NCBI GenBank assembly: GCA_026129095.1
Contig: JAHCIT010000001.1
Location: 58,245 to 122,244, forward strand
DNA from: Deltaproteobacteria bacterium
Lineage (GTDB): Bacteria; JAGRBM01; JAHCIT01
Reading direction: 5' to 3'
Length of the DNA stretch: 64,000 bases
This document shows, piece by piece, positions 24,001 to 33,659 of this stretch; position 1 is the stretch's first letter; each line of letters opens with the position of its first letter. Below the pieces are notes generated by a model, which had not been told where the DNA came from, searched no databases, and worked only from the letters and a program-made list of their open reading frames with translations. The position numbers and the translations under genes were made by a program.

Positions 24001-24916
24001 CTTCCAGGATCAGCCCGCACAGTGCTCCGAACGCCGCGTTCTGGTCCGGCCCCGGCCCGGCCCCGAAGAACCGGCCAAGTGCCGAGGCCAGTAGCGGCCC
24101 CGCCTTGCGTATCTTGGCGTTGCCTGTTGTTTTACATCGCTCCCTGTCCGCAACGATCGCTTTAAATGCGGCGGAGAGCCGGTTCACCCAGTCCCGGTAC
24201 GGACCCGGCGTCGTGAGCGCCCGGTATAACCGGCCCTGCTGCTGTTCACGGACAAAGCTGGCCAGCGCTTCAACGCCGGGCTCCGTTGCGGATATCGCGC
24301 CATCTTCCGATATCCACGATCCCACGAGTTCACGCCGGAGATCGAGCGCGTCCATCAGCTTCGCCAGCCTCGGCGGCTCCCACCGGGCAAGCAGGTGCCG
24401 GGCCGCAGCGACCGCATCCTTATCCGTCTCCGGATGGCGGCGTTCGGGATCGAGCAGTTCAGCCAGATACGGGGCCGCGCCGGTAGTTTGCTCGTCGCGG
24501 AGCTTTTCCTCGACTGAAAAGCCGGGGTCTATGTCGCCGTCCAGCGCCAGCTGGCGGAGCATCCGTGCGGCGAGGCTGTGCAGTGTGGAAATGCGGGCAT
24601 CCGGCAGGCGCTCAAGCAGAGCGAGCCATCCCGTCCGGTCTTCAGCGCCGGTGGAAGCCCTGAGCTTCCTGTATATCTCCCGGCGAATGCGGCTGCGGAT
24701 CTCTCCGGCCGCCTCCTTGGTAAACGTGACGGCGACGATCCGGCCAAGGGCCTCCACCCGCCTTTCCGGCGGAGTCTGTTCCAGTATCCGCACGATCCGG
24801 CCAGTCAGCACGAGGGTTTTTCCCGAACCTGCCCCGGCACTCACCCCCAGGTGGCGGCCGGGAGTCATGGCCGTCTCCTGTTCCTCAATCGAGAACCGCC
24901 TGTCGCTGGCGTTCAT
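21065..24916 (-). CDS. AddA-like UvrD-family helicase with PD-(D/E)XK nuclease domain
   Basis: A 1283-residue double-strand-break repair helicase-nuclease. The Q-like motif FSIEEQETAM, Walker A VSAGAGSGKT, motif Ia VTFTKEAAGEI, Walker B LLVDEFQDT (Asp near 431), and VALITIHGAKGLEF (motif V) mark a superfamily 1A helicase. Near residue 1155-1175, IDLAFDTGNGWEIMDYKSG has the nuclease Asp...Asp-x-Lys. The C terminus CRDCGYRLHGIC plus a Cys in LDCELKYYYRH just ahead of the nuclease domain look like an Fe-S clamp. Its ATG overlaps the stop of the AddB-like gene by four bases (ATGA), so the pair is translationally coupled. A subfamily name other than AddA cannot be excluded. Confidence 0.85.
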   Translation of the reverse strand: MNASDRRFSIEEQETAMTPGRHLGVSAGAGSGKTLVLTGRIVRILEQTPPERRVEALGRIVAVTFTKEAAGEIRSRIRREIYRKLRASTGAEDRTGWLALLERLPDARISTLHSLAARMLRQLALDGDIDPGFSVEEKLRDEQTTGAAPYLAELLDPERRHPETDKDAVAAARHLLARWEPPRLAKLMDALDLRRELVGSWISEDGAISATEPGVEALASFVREQQQGRLYRALTTPGPYRDWVNRLSAAFKAIVADRERCKTTGNAKIRKAGPLLASALGRFFGAGPGPDQNAAFGALCGLILEGGGVINAETKWFRNEADYQQVVQLLDEIKLWFPAVPKKTKKEWPESLTALKREDESPEAAVSRLEAEDRDNVRIVVRDWYRWRRRQGRGISTLDFDDLEVEFGKILRHSAAARRRIARSISHLLVDEFQDTSPVQWQFLSFIIENLDKDADVFLVGDEKQSIYAFRRADVTVFSEAIGRLGELNVSHKGHQSGEGDARTTLCKSFRAQRNVLLALNRIFSIAMPDGSENPRPFEARRQPLDPVDGHTGPGGLVEWIGCPDPAGLADRGGAEAAELRALALRLKELHSGSGGIDPVPWSKCAVICRSHAQISKVEARLLEAGIPCHRRAEGGFFGSQEVADLGAALSVLVSPITGASLLAFWISPVAALPLDAIFAMSVLKNPDDRFASLDPARRFDRWMRSEGGGDLEYIVSELERRSPGNAASQLRQVTGAMKAARQVLQVSGCVSALELLIGKLAVRAAFGAGLGGPARLANLEKFLDWVRAREAEGLGAVQILRELNRHLEAGDAVSEPSAAWGDGDDRVALITIHGAKGLEFDVVMLPFCGTQLGGNKGGIDIRWHPAGDRREVPAFGVPPGPGENPLKPADFLAAGPLKDGREAAEDLRIFYVAATRARKALVFLSSAPGGPAAHLRFAFGPEADGEEETREAAFGTETCLVQLRPLSAYAAAGTAAVSDRFPGIEDRFARAAAASPAVLFPAPPGGRRRVVLDYSSLRTFLDCELKYYYRHVLEVPPHRWFIVPRVSSAAETDGSPAVLGGMLRGTLLHRALELGSVGDDYLDWVRHKLSQLDEFERENALPEIVASAARALDFYGSAIRPRTEGARDVRREWEFLVRYQPPGSSDLDIDIRGAIDLAFDTGNGWEIMDYKSGRAGGEAGAREKIRSERYDLQLGLYKWALESTGRPVKTAAIAWIDEGIITAVEAVPGPGEIAAVLGRCAEDILAGRFRGVDGAGNRSNPPLPCRDCGYRLHGICREFEDA

Positions 24917-27900
24917 GCATCATCTCCAGATGCGTCGCCCGCTGCGGCCGGCGCATCCCATGACGGCAGCACGCCGTATCGTTCCCGGTCCCCGTTACGA
25001 ATTTCGCGCAACTGTTCATCGCGGTGGCAGGCCGCTTTCAGATGGCAGTAGCCGCACCTCGCCTCGGCCTCCTTGAGCGGCGTGGTCGTGAACGAGCCGG
25101 ACTCCACCAGCCGGGCGATCTGCCGGGCCCTGTCGAGATAGCGCTGCTCAAGGGCAGGAAGATCCATGGCCAGCTTGCCAACACCCGTCCGCGAGCCCTC
25201 CCGGCCAAATACCATGCGGTCTTCCGCGCACATCAGGGGATCGGTCACCTTCGTTTCGGGCAGCCGGAGGCTGTAGTAACCGCCGCCCAGCCAGTTGCCG
25301 CCACCCGTTGCCTCTTCCCCCAGAAGCACACGGGCCGCTGCCGCATAGACCGGAAGCTGGAAGGCCAGCCCCCTGGTCAGCTCCTTTTCTCCGGCTCCGG
25401 CCCTGCCCGTCTTGTAGTCGAAGATGAAAAAACCGCGGCCGGGGACGGTATCCACCCGGTCGATGGCGCCGCTGAACCTGAGCCCCGCCCATTCAAACGG
25501 CCCGGAACCGGCCCTCCCGAACTCCAGTTCGACCGCTACGGGCCTCGAATAGGGTGCGATCTGCGACTCGTATACGAGGAAACGGTCCAGTATCCGGCGG
25601 GACCGGTCCTGCTCGATCTCCCATGCCTCGCCGTGAAAAGTGCGGGAGAGTCCCTCGGTTTTTGCCTTGAAAATCGCCATCAGCCGGGGGCGAACGGCAT
25701 CAGCCCAGTCCGGGCTCCCACGGCGATCCAGCACTTCGGGATCACGATAGAACTCCTCAAGAACCTCATGGATCAGCGTGCCGCGCTCCATCGGCGTGGG
25801 CCCGGATGTCCGCTCCTGGCGTTCGCGGGCTCCAAGCCGCGTGACGGCAAGATAGAAAAACGGACACCGGGCATATTCGCCAAGCCGCGACGGCGACAGG
25901 GGACGGTCGCGGAGCATGGCGGCCAGTTCCTCCCGGAAAGCCCCGCTCACCCGGTGTGTGGCTGTCCTCTGAAGCGCGGCAGCGGGATCCAGCGATGGCT
26001 CGGCCACCAGCAACTGTTCCGGCCAGCGGGATGGCAGTTCAGGGAACAGGACGGCCCTTGCCGTTTCTGGCCAGTCCGGCCGGTTTCCGTATTCAGCCTC
26101 GAAACCCGACAGCCAGGCTGCCGACTGGCGGACCAGGCTGTTCCAGTGCGATATGGAAGGCAGCCCGGCACCCACCAGCCGCTCGCTGATGATCCAGACC
26201 GGAGAACTCATCACGGCCCTGCGGTCACTGTCCCGCCGCGGAGCGGAAAGATACACCGGACCCGCCGTTTCGATCAGTGCCAGTCCCAGCCGCGACCAGG
26301 CCAGATCTGCCCCGCTCGTCCCGGCGTCCAGGCCGAGACGGCGGCGGGCGTCAGGACTCCCCCACACGGGATCAGGTTCCCGGCCGGGAAAGGACTCTTC
26401 GGAAAGGCCGGTCCACTCCAGATGCCGGAGGCAGAGACCCGGTATGTCCCGGGGCGACAGCACCCGCACGGCCTTGGCAGAAGGAACATGCTCCGGCACG
26501 GCGGCCGTGTGAAGCAGCTCGTCCAGATCGGCGGCCCAGTCCCTTAAGGGGCGTTCCCCGATGGCGAGACGCTCGGAATCCGCGACCGCACCGGCCAGCG
26601 TATCGAACAGCCGGGTAAGCCCTGAAAAGGACCGGTGAAGCGCAGCGGCATCCTCCGGGCCATTCCCGGAGAGCTGCGCCAGCCGCCGGGATACGCGGGC
26701 GTTCCAGATCACCCGTTCAAGCCAGTACGCAAACCGGCGGGCCGTGACCGGTTCCTGCGGCCGTATGCCCAGACACCCCTGTTCCATGCGCCCGGCGGCC
26801 GAAAGCCCAGACAAGCCCATGAACAGGCGGCCAAGCGCCTCCGCCGCCCGGAGAATGGGCAGGTCGTTCCAGCCAGACCGGGCGCCGTTCTCTTTCGCCC
26901 GTGCCGCAGCGGCAAGCTGCTGCAACCGGGGCAACCACAGGTGCCAGCCGCCCTGCGCTCTCGCCTGGTCGAAGGCTTCGTCAAAATCCCTCAGAAGTGC
27001 CGGCCCAACCCGCCGGGGCTGGACCGCCGCCGCTTCATCAGCAGCCGTGGCGGTGCCTGCCAAATCCCAGTTCACCAGCGGGTGCGAAAGGAAATCCATG
27101 AGCGGCTCCGGCTCAAATCCCGAGCCGAGCGCTGCCAGAAACGACACCACCGCCCGGCCTGGTTCGGTTTCCGCCACTGTCCGGGCACGTGCGATCTCGA
27201 CCGGGAACCCATACCGCCGGGCGATGCCTTCGACCTGTGCCGAAAGCGCATCGGGATTGGTCAGGACAATCCCTGCCTCCTGCGGATGGATTTCACCCGC
27301 ATCCAGCCGCCGGCGTATCCGCTCGCAGGCTGCGTGCAGTTCATCGGCAGGTGTTCCCTCGGCCTGGCCGGCGAACACGGCCGCATTGCTGGCGGCGATC
27401 TCGCCTTCAGCCAGAGGATCCAGAAGTGCCTCGCGGTCCGGATTCCAGGCGCCTTCCGCGGCCGGAAGTTCCGTCCAGTGGCCAAACGCCCGGAACCGGT
27501 CGAGGATTCTGCCAGTCGCACGCCAGGCCGGGAGCCGGGCCAGTTCCGCCTTGCTGGCCTGCGACGGGAGCATGGGAATTTCCACCTGAACGCCGGAACC
27601 AGCGGTAGCGAGCGCATCCAGCAGTTCCACGAAACCAGGAGAGGTCTCCGCGCCCAGTTCCACCCGGACGGCCGTGAACGGAGCAGCCGCCTTCCCCTGC
27701 CTCACCCACCGGGACAGCCGCCATTCCAGCGCAGGTGCGAAGACCAGCCGGTGCCGCTCCAGTTCGCCGTACCATCCGGCAAGAACCGGCAGCCAGGTAC
27801 GGTCATCCCCATGCGGATCCGCCAGGGCGGACTGTATGGCCGCTGGAGAATCGAACCCGGCTTCAGCCAGCTCGGCGAAAAATCTCAACAGCAGCCTGCG

Positions 27901-28245
27901 GGAACCCCCATGGGCCCGGAGGGACTTCAGGTGGGCCCCGGGCTCCGTGTCTGCAGCAAAAAGATTTTCCACCACCCGCTCCAGCGCGAGCCGGGCAGCG
28001 AACGGACCGGCGATCATCCAGTCCGGCGGCGCGACCGACTCGGCGAACTGACGCGGTGTGAACAGGCGCACCGGCAGCGCCCCATTACGGGCGAGAAAAT
28101 ATTCCTCCACCTGACGGCGGCGGTGGATCGTCGGGAAGACGAACGCCACCTGGCCGCCGGACAGGAGTTCCGGAGGAAACTCGCCGGACCAGATTCCAGG
28201 GGTATCGGTCCCCGGCGGGACGATGCGATAGGTGCCTTTGGGCAT
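24913..28245 (-). CDS. AddB-like PD-(D/E)XK nuclease subunit
   Basis: A 1110-residue partner of the AddA-like helicase. The N-terminal half is an inactivated helicase-like fold without a Walker A motif (VAFVFPTIHRRRQVEEYF). The C-terminal part has GEYARCPFFYLAVTRLG, then IDRVDTVPGRGFFIFDYKTGRAG, the nuclease Asp...Asp-Tyr-Lys, and CGYCHLKAAC; these Cys residues match the Fe-S cluster pattern known for AddB. I chose ATG 28245 with AAGG close upstream over ATGs at 28281 and 28287 that have none. It is the first gene of the pair; together they should resect broken ends for RecA loading. Confidence 0.8.
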   Translation of the reverse strand: MPKGTYRIVPPGTDTPGIWSGEFPPELLSGGQVAFVFPTIHRRRQVEEYFLARNGALPVRLFTPRQFAESVAPPDWMIAGPFAARLALERVVENLFAADTEPGAHLKSLRAHGGSRRLLLRFFAELAEAGFDSPAAIQSALADPHGDDRTWLPVLAGWYGELERHRLVFAPALEWRLSRWVRQGKAAAPFTAVRVELGAETSPGFVELLDALATAGSGVQVEIPMLPSQASKAELARLPAWRATGRILDRFRAFGHWTELPAAEGAWNPDREALLDPLAEGEIAASNAAVFAGQAEGTPADELHAACERIRRRLDAGEIHPQEAGIVLTNPDALSAQVEGIARRYGFPVEIARARTVAETEPGRAVVSFLAALGSGFEPEPLMDFLSHPLVNWDLAGTATAADEAAAVQPRRVGPALLRDFDEAFDQARAQGGWHLWLPRLQQLAAAARAKENGARSGWNDLPILRAAEALGRLFMGLSGLSAAGRMEQGCLGIRPQEPVTARRFAYWLERVIWNARVSRRLAQLSGNGPEDAAALHRSFSGLTRLFDTLAGAVADSERLAIGERPLRDWAADLDELLHTAAVPEHVPSAKAVRVLSPRDIPGLCLRHLEWTGLSEESFPGREPDPVWGSPDARRRLGLDAGTSGADLAWSRLGLALIETAGPVYLSAPRRDSDRRAVMSSPVWIISERLVGAGLPSISHWNSLVRQSAAWLSGFEAEYGNRPDWPETARAVLFPELPSRWPEQLLVAEPSLDPAAALQRTATHRVSGAFREELAAMLRDRPLSPSRLGEYARCPFFYLAVTRLGARERQERTSGPTPMERGTLIHEVLEEFYRDPEVLDRRGSPDWADAVRPRLMAIFKAKTEGLSRTFHGEAWEIEQDRSRRILDRFLVYESQIAPYSRPVAVELEFGRAGSGPFEWAGLRFSGAIDRVDTVPGRGFFIFDYKTGRAGAGEKELTRGLAFQLPVYAAAARVLLGEEATGGGNWLGGGYYSLRLPETKVTDPLMCAEDRMVFGREGSRTGVGKLAMDLPALEQRYLDRARQIARLVESGSFTTTPLKEAEARCGYCHLKAACHRDEQLREIRNGDRERYGVLPSWDAPAAAGDASGDDA

Positions 28246-28378
28246 ATAACCTTGACTGCCCTCCCTGTTTAATCCTTGCATGGGCATATGTCAGGACGTG
28301 ACACAGCACTTGTGGCGGCAGTCCCAAAGTGGACATAAACGGCTGATATAACTCGTTTTTTTCAGACCAAATATCCGA

Positions 28379-28407
28379 TTGACCGCCCCCATCAATATCA
28401 TTAAATT
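28379..28407 (+). promoter_or_regulatory. candidate sigma70 promoter for the phosphatidyltransferase operon
   Basis: TTGACC at 28379-28384, 17-base spacer, TAAATT at 28402-28407. The expected transcript start near 28414 lies before all candidate start codons of the next gene. Confidence 0.5.
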
Positions 28408-28506
28408 GGCTCAAGCTCTTCGGAGGCTGACCCCGGAGTGCTTGCCGGAATGGCCAGCAGGCGTCTCCCGGCCCGGGTTCCCCAGCCAGAGGTTCATTCC
28501 ACGGAC

Positions 28507-29400
28507 ATGTTTGAGAACATCTTCAAGGAGGAAGCGGCGCTTTCGCTGGTTCCGCTCATCCTCGCCAACAGTCTCATCATCGGTGCCTGCTGCGTTTACG
28601 CTATCAAGCGGTACGTCCTCAACCAGGAAAAGAAGTCCAACCGGATCGCCGCCAAGAACCGCAAGGAGAGCGCCATGCTGTCGAGCTTCTGGCGCGACTA
28701 CTGGCACTGGTTGACCGAGCCGGTCGAGCGGTTCCTGATCCGTATCCATGCGACCCCGAACGGAATCACTACCTTCGGTGTCGTGCTGTCCCTCGGCGCA
28801 GCCGCCGCCTATTACCTTGGCCACGTGGGGACGGCAGGCTACCTCGTCATCTTCAGCGGCACCTGCGACATGTTTGACGGCCGGGTGGCCCGCGCCACGG
28901 GGCAGGAAACCAAGTCCGGCGCCTATTACGATTCGGTCATGGACCGGGTGGGCGAAGCCGTCGTGATGATCGGTATTGCCAGCTATTTCATGAACCACTG
29001 GATGTTCTGGGTGACGTCGGCCACGCTCATGGGCTCGCTGCTCGTCTCCTATACCAAGGCACGGGGTGAAGGGATGGGCGTGGACTGCAATGTCGGCATG
29101 ATGCAGCGGCCTGAGCGAATCATGTATCTGGCCACGGCCTCACTGTTCGACCCGGTGTTCAAGGATCTCATCGCGCCACTGTTCGGCATGCGGACAGACG
29201 TCCACTACCTGCTGATCCTCATCGTCATCGTCATGGCGATCTTCACCAACATCTCGTGGATCGAGCGGATGGTCTATATCTACCGTGAGCTGGAATCCCG
29301 GCCCGGCAACAACATATCGGCTGCCCGTGCCGCCGCGACGGAAACCCCGCCGCCCGCTGCCGCCGAGCCGGTCCCCGCAGTGACTTCCAAGCAGGGCTGA
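28507..29400 (+). CDS. CDP-alcohol phosphatidyltransferase family membrane enzyme
   Basis: The catalytic signature is complete: CDMFDGRVAR, eight residues, G-x3-D-x3-D, matching D-x2-D-G-x2-A-R-x8-G-x3-D-x3-D, which binds the CDP-lipid and divalent metal. Such enzymes move a phosphatidyl group from CDP-diacylglycerol to an alcohol such as inositol phosphate or glycerol phosphate. The protein has one TM helix near the N terminus, then about six more, and a Pro/Ala-rich C-terminal tail of 30 residues. The start is uncertain: ATG 28507 is used (297 residues), but GTG 28438 (320 residues, GGAGG 11 bases upstream) and ATG 28450 are in frame. The next gene starts 6 bases after its stop. Confidence 0.8.
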   Translation: MFENIFKEEAALSLVPLILANSLIIGACCVYAIKRYVLNQEKKSNRIAAKNRKESAMLSSFWRDYWHWLTEPVERFLIRIHATPNGITTFGVVLSLGAAAAYYLGHVGTAGYLVIFSGTCDMFDGRVARATGQETKSGAYYDSVMDRVGEAVVMIGIASYFMNHWMFWVTSATLMGSLLVSYTKARGEGMGVDCNVGMMQRPERIMYLATASLFDPVFKDLIAPLFGMRTDVHYLLILIVIVMAIFTNISWIERMVYIYRELESRPGNNISAARAAATETPPPAAAEPVPAVTSKQG

Positions 29401-29406
29401 AATGTC

Positions 29407-29781
29407 ATGGCCGACAATGGACGGATACAGTCATTCGAGGAGTTCTGGCCCTACTACGTGGGCGAGCACCGGAATCCGGTCTGCCGGGGGCTGCACTACC
29501 TCGGTACCACGACCGCACTCGCCTGCTTCGCCACCGGCGTTGCCACCTGGAACCCCTGGCTCGTACTCGCTGCCCCGGTAGCCGGTTACGGGCCCGCCTG
29601 GATCGGCCACTTCCTGATCGAAAAGAACCGCCCGGCGACGTTCACCTATCCACGCTGGTCGCTGATCGCCGATTTCAAGATGCTGGGTCTCGCCCTGCAG
29701 GGACGGATGTCGGGCGAAGTGACCCGTCTTTATGGAAGTCCCAATCCGCCCCGGAACGCCCCGCTGCTGGCGACGCGCTGA
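29407..29781 (+). CDS. Mpo1-like (DUF962) membrane protein
   Basis: A 124-residue protein with the DUF962/Mpo1 pattern: SFEEFWPYYVGEHRNPVCRGLHYLGTT, then two hydrophobic segments, then GHFLIEKNRPATFTYPRWSLIADFKM. The conserved His residues near 21, 30 and 67 match those thought to bind Fe2+ in yeast Mpo1, a 2-hydroxy fatty acid dioxygenase. It follows the phosphatidyltransferase by 6 bases and is probably cotranscribed, consistent with lipid metabolism. Enzymatic activity in bacterial homologues is not established. Confidence 0.85.
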   Translation: MADNGRIQSFEEFWPYYVGEHRNPVCRGLHYLGTTTALACFATGVATWNPWLVLAAPVAGYGPAWIGHFLIEKNRPATFTYPRWSLIADFKMLGLALQGRMSGEVTRLYGSPNPPRNAPLLATR

Positions 29782-29798
29782 CACCCCGGAAACCGAAA

Positions 29799-29827
29799 CG
29801 CCCGGCCCCTTTAAAGGGAACCGGGCG
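29799..29827 (-). terminator. intrinsic terminator at the end of the alpha operon
   Basis: CGCCCGG (29799-29805) pairs with CCGGGCG (29821-29827) around an inner CCC-TTTAAA-GGG. On the minus strand it is followed by TTTCGGTTT, 27 bases after rplQ. It may also stop transcription from the convergent Mpo1-like gene. Confidence 0.7.
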
Positions 29828-29853
29828 CCGGTTTCCTGCAACCTGCAGGCGGG

Positions 29854-30357
29854 CTATTCGGTCTTTTCCGCAGCCGCTTCCTTCTTGGTCGAAGGCTTCT
29901 TCGCCTTCGGGGCGGCCTTTTCCTTTGCCGCGCCGGTGGAACGGCGCTTGGGCGCCTTCTTCTTCGCGCCTCCAGCCACTTCGGCCGGCAGGAACTCAAT
30001 CACCGACATGGCGGCATTGTCTCCTGCCCGGCGGCCGATCTTGATGATACGGGTATACCCGCCGGCTCGCTCCTTGAAACGGGGAGCCAGCGTGTCGAAC
30101 AGCTTGCGAACGGTATCACGCGACCGGAGCCTGGCGAAGGCGCGCTCGCGCAGCGTGTAGAGCGTCGCCTTGTCGGCCCCAATCCCCTGCTTGCCGAGGG
30201 TGATGATCCGGTCCGCATGGCGGCGCAGTTCCTTGGCCTTGGCGTCCGTGGTGCGGATCTGCTCCAGATCAATGAGCGAATTGAGCTGGTTACGGAACAT
30301 CGCCTTGCGGTGCTCCGTGCTCCGTCCGAACTTCTTTTCCTTGCGATGGTGGCGCAT
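29854..30357 (-). CDS. rplQ: 50S ribosomal protein L17 with a long basic tail
   Basis: Residues 1-120 match L17 from MRHHRKEKKFGRSTEHRKAMFRNQ to the end of the conserved globular domain. A further 45 residues rich in Lys, Ala and Pro with a Glu-rich end (total 167, against about 120-130 in E. coli) form a disordered tail. L17 sits near the exit tunnel on the large subunit. It is the last gene of the alpha operon, 77 bases after rpoA, before a terminator. Confidence 0.97.
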   Translation of the reverse strand: MRHHRKEKKFGRSTEHRKAMFRNQLNSLIDLEQIRTTDAKAKELRRHADRIITLGKQGIGADKATLYTLRERAFARLRSRDTVRKLFDTLAPRFKERAGGYTRIIKIGRRAGDNAAMSVIEFLPAEVAGGAKKKAPKRRSTGAAKEKAAPKAKKPSTKKEAAAEKTE

Positions 30358-30434
30358 TTTTCAGGATCCTCACTGGATGCGCGCCTTCAAAGAGGCGCCG
30401 TCAGTAGCTGTTTTCCGTCCGGAAGCCTAGCCGC

Positions 30435-31484
<1,050 letters not shown>

Positions 31485-31563
31485 GGTGTACCGTCCTTCG
31501 AGTGTTCCTTGCGCCTCTGATCGCCTCCGTTTGACGGGAGGCTCCTGCCCGATTCTTCCTGCC

Positions 31564-31983
31564 CTATGTGCGGCGCCGCTTGGGCGGCCGGCAGCCATTG
31601 TGAGGCAGCGGCGTCACGTCCTTGATCTGGGTGACCTTCAGGCCGGCCGCGTGCAGGCTGCGAACCGCCGCCTCGCGCCCCGGACCGGGCCCCTTGACCT
31701 GGACGGCCACCGACTTGACGCCGACCTGGATCGCCTTCTGGGCGGCCTTTTCGGCGGCGACGCTGGCCGCATAGGGTGTCGACTTGCGCGAGCCCCGGAA
31801 GCCCGATCCGCCCGCCGTTCCCCAGGAGATCACGTTCCCGGCCGTGTCCGCGATGGTCACGATCGTGTTCGTGTAGGTCGCCTGGATGTGCGCCACGCCG
31901 TGATCGACTCCGCGCATCTTGGTCTTCTTGACCTTGGCCGGGGCCTTGGCTTCCGCGCCCTGTTCCTGCTTTTCGTCCGCCAT
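31564..31983 (-). CDS. rpsK: 30S ribosomal protein S11
   Basis: 139 residues. The core [35 protein letters not shown] and the C-terminal [17 protein letters not shown] are diagnostic. S11 lines the platform near the mRNA exit. The N terminus has a short Lys/Ala-rich lead. It is followed after 79 bases by rpoA, with no room for rpsD. Confidence 0.98.
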   Translation of the reverse strand: MADEKQEQGAEAKAPAKVKKTKMRGVDHGVAHIQATYTNTIVTIADTAGNVISWGTAGGSGFRGSRKSTPYAASVAAEKAAQKAIQVGVKSVAVQVKGPGPGREAAVRSLHAAGLKVTQIKDVTPLPHNGCRPPKRRRT

Positions 31984-32043
31984 CTGGTTGTTGCCTCGCT
32001 GGCCCCGGCGGCCCCCGTCAAACGGAGGCCCGCCACCGGCCGG

Positions 32044-32421
32044 TTACTTGGTTTCCTTCTTCTTGCCTGCGATCGTCTTGCGCGGCCCCTTGCGGGTGCG
32101 TGCGTTGGTCCGGGTCCGCTGGCCGCGCACGGGGAGACCCTTGCGGTGCCGGAGGCCCCGGTAGCAGCCCAGATCCATGAGCCGCTTGATGCTGAGTGCC
32201 GAGTCCCGGCGGAGGTCGCCCTCCACCTTGTAGCTGACTTCCATGACACGGCGGATTTCGGCCACCTCGCCCTCAGTGAGCTGGTCGGCCTTGCGTGCGC
32301 CGTCAATCTTGGCGGCCGCGCAGATGGCCTTGGCCGTCTTCGATCCGACGCCGTAAATGTAGGTCAGCGCCACATCAATGCGCTTGTTCTTCGGTACGTC
32401 TACGCCTGCGATACGGGGCAT
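32044..32421 (-). CDS. rpsM: 30S ribosomal protein S13
   Basis: 125 residues: [26 protein letters not shown], the helix-two-turn-helix region, then [25 protein letters not shown], the invariant C-terminal motif that touches the tRNA in the P site and bridges to L5. Follows rpmJ by 21 bases in the alpha operon. Confidence 0.98.
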   Translation of the reverse strand: MPRIAGVDVPKNKRIDVALTYIYGVGSKTAKAICAAAKIDGARKADQLTEGEVAEIRRVMEVSYKVEGDLRRDSALSIKRLMDLGCYRGLRHRKGLPVRGQRTRTNARTRKGPRKTIAGKKKETK

Positions 32422-32442
32422 GTAAATTCTCCTGGAAAGGGC

Positions 32443-32559
32443 TCAGCCCTGCCGCTGCTTGTGGCGCGGATTGGCCGGACAGATCACGCGAAGCACACCC
32501 TTGCGCTTCACGAGCTTGCACTTGGGACACAACTTCTTGACTGAGGCTCTGACTTTCAT
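32443..32559 (-). CDS. rpmJ: 50S ribosomal protein L36, zinc-binding (C+) form
   Basis: A 38-residue protein: [20 protein letters not shown], then [18 protein letters not shown]. Cys11, Cys14, Cys27 and His33 form the zinc ribbon of the C+ type. It sits in the usual place between infA and rpsM, 40 bases after infA. L36 is the smallest large-subunit protein and helps organise 23S rRNA. Confidence 0.96.
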   Translation of the reverse strand: MKVRASVKKLCPKCKLVKRKGVLRVICPANPRHKQRQG

Positions 32560-32599
32560 TTCTTCCTTGCGACTCCGCCGGCTTCCGGCATTCTCCCGG

Positions 32600-32818
32600 C
32601 TACTTGGCCCGGTAGGTAATCCGCCCCTTGGTCAGGTCGTAGGGCGACAGTTCCACTGTGACCTTGTCCCCCGGCAGAATGCGGATGTAGTGCATCCGCA
32701 TCTTTCCGGAGATATAGGCGAGGATCTTGTGGCCGTTGTCCAGTTCCACCCGGAACATGGCGTTCGGGAGCGGCTCGACCACTTTCCCCTCGACTGTTAT
32801 GGCATCTTCTTTTGACAT
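32600..32818 (-). CDS. infA: translation initiation factor IF-1
   Basis: 72 residues, standard length. [20 protein letters not shown] and [23 protein letters not shown], ending in [10 protein letters not shown], are the S1-like OB fold that occupies the A site of the 30S subunit during initiation. Located between map and rpmJ, an arrangement common outside the gamma-proteobacteria. Confidence 0.98.
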   Translation of the reverse strand: MSKEDAITVEGKVVEPLPNAMFRVELDNGHKILAYISGKMRMHYIRILPGDKVTVELSPYDLTKGRITYRAK

Positions 32819-32875
32819 GTTCCTCTGCTGTTCCAGCAGCCGGCCCCCTCACCCGGGGGGACTGTTCATAGGCCT

Positions 32876-33643
32876 TCAGGCGGCCTTCGGCAACTGGGTC
32901 AGTATTTCCGGTCCTTCCTCGGTTATGGCGATGCAATGCTCATAGTGCGCCGACGGCTTTCCGTCGGCCGTCACGATGGTCCACCCGTCGTCGAGCTTCC
33001 GGACTTCCCATGTGCCCATGTTGATCATCGGCTCGATGCACACGACCATGCCGGCCCGCAGCCGGACGCCGCCGCCTGGCTTGCCGTAGTTCGGGATCTG
33101 CGGGGCCTCATGCAGGTTCCGACCGATGCCATGCCCCACGAAATCCCGGACCACGCCATAACCCCTCGCCTCGCAGTGGGTCTGCACTGCAAAGCCGATA
33201 TCGCCGATCCGGTTCCCGGCGCGGGCCTGCTCGATTCCCTTCAGGAGCCCCTCGCGGGTGGTGTCCATGAGCTGTTTCAGGCTGTCGTCGATCTCGCCCA
33301 CGGAGAGCGTGGTCGCCGAATCGGAATAAAAGCCGTCCAGTATCACACCGAAATCGACACTCACGATGTCGCCCGCCTCGATCCGCCGCTTCGACGAGGG
33401 GATGCCGTGCACGACCTCCTCGTTTACCGATGTGCAGAGCGTTCCGGGAAAACCCTGATAACCCTTGAATGCCGGCTTGCAGCCAGCCTTGCGGGTCCAC
33501 TCCTCGGCCATCCGGTCCAGGTCGAGGGTGCTCATGCCGGGCTGGATGGTCTCGGCCAGACGCGCGAGGACTTCGGCCACGACACGCCCTGCGGAGCGCA
33601 TCGTCCGGATCTCCTCCCTTGTCTTGAGCTCGATGGCAGCCAT
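32876..33643 (-). CDS. map: methionine aminopeptidase, type I
   Basis: 255 residues, normal for type Ia. Removes the initiator Met from nascent proteins. The five metal ligands are recognisable: the Asp pair in VDFGVILDGFYSDSATT, His in GHGIGRNLHEAP, Glu in CIEPMINMG and Glu in AITEEGPEIL. The His in GYQGFPGTLCTSVNEEVVHGIP is the catalytic type. It lies 16 bases after adk and belongs to the secY-adk-map-infA block. Confidence 0.97.
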   Translation of the reverse strand: MAAIELKTREEIRTMRSAGRVVAEVLARLAETIQPGMSTLDLDRMAEEWTRKAGCKPAFKGYQGFPGTLCTSVNEEVVHGIPSSKRRIEAGDIVSVDFGVILDGFYSDSATTLSVGEIDDSLKQLMDTTREGLLKGIEQARAGNRIGDIGFAVQTHCEARGYGVVRDFVGHGIGRNLHEAPQIPNYGKPGGGVRLRAGMVVCIEPMINMGTWEVRKLDDGWTIVTADGKPSAHYEHCIAITEEGPEILTQLPKAA

Positions 33644-33659
33644 GCTTCCTCGTAATTCC

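Noticed and set aside
31485..31598. N-terminal extension of RpoA (38 residues)
   Set aside because: The upstream part overlaps rpsK and has no homology; ATG 31484 fits RpoA and has a ribosome binding site.
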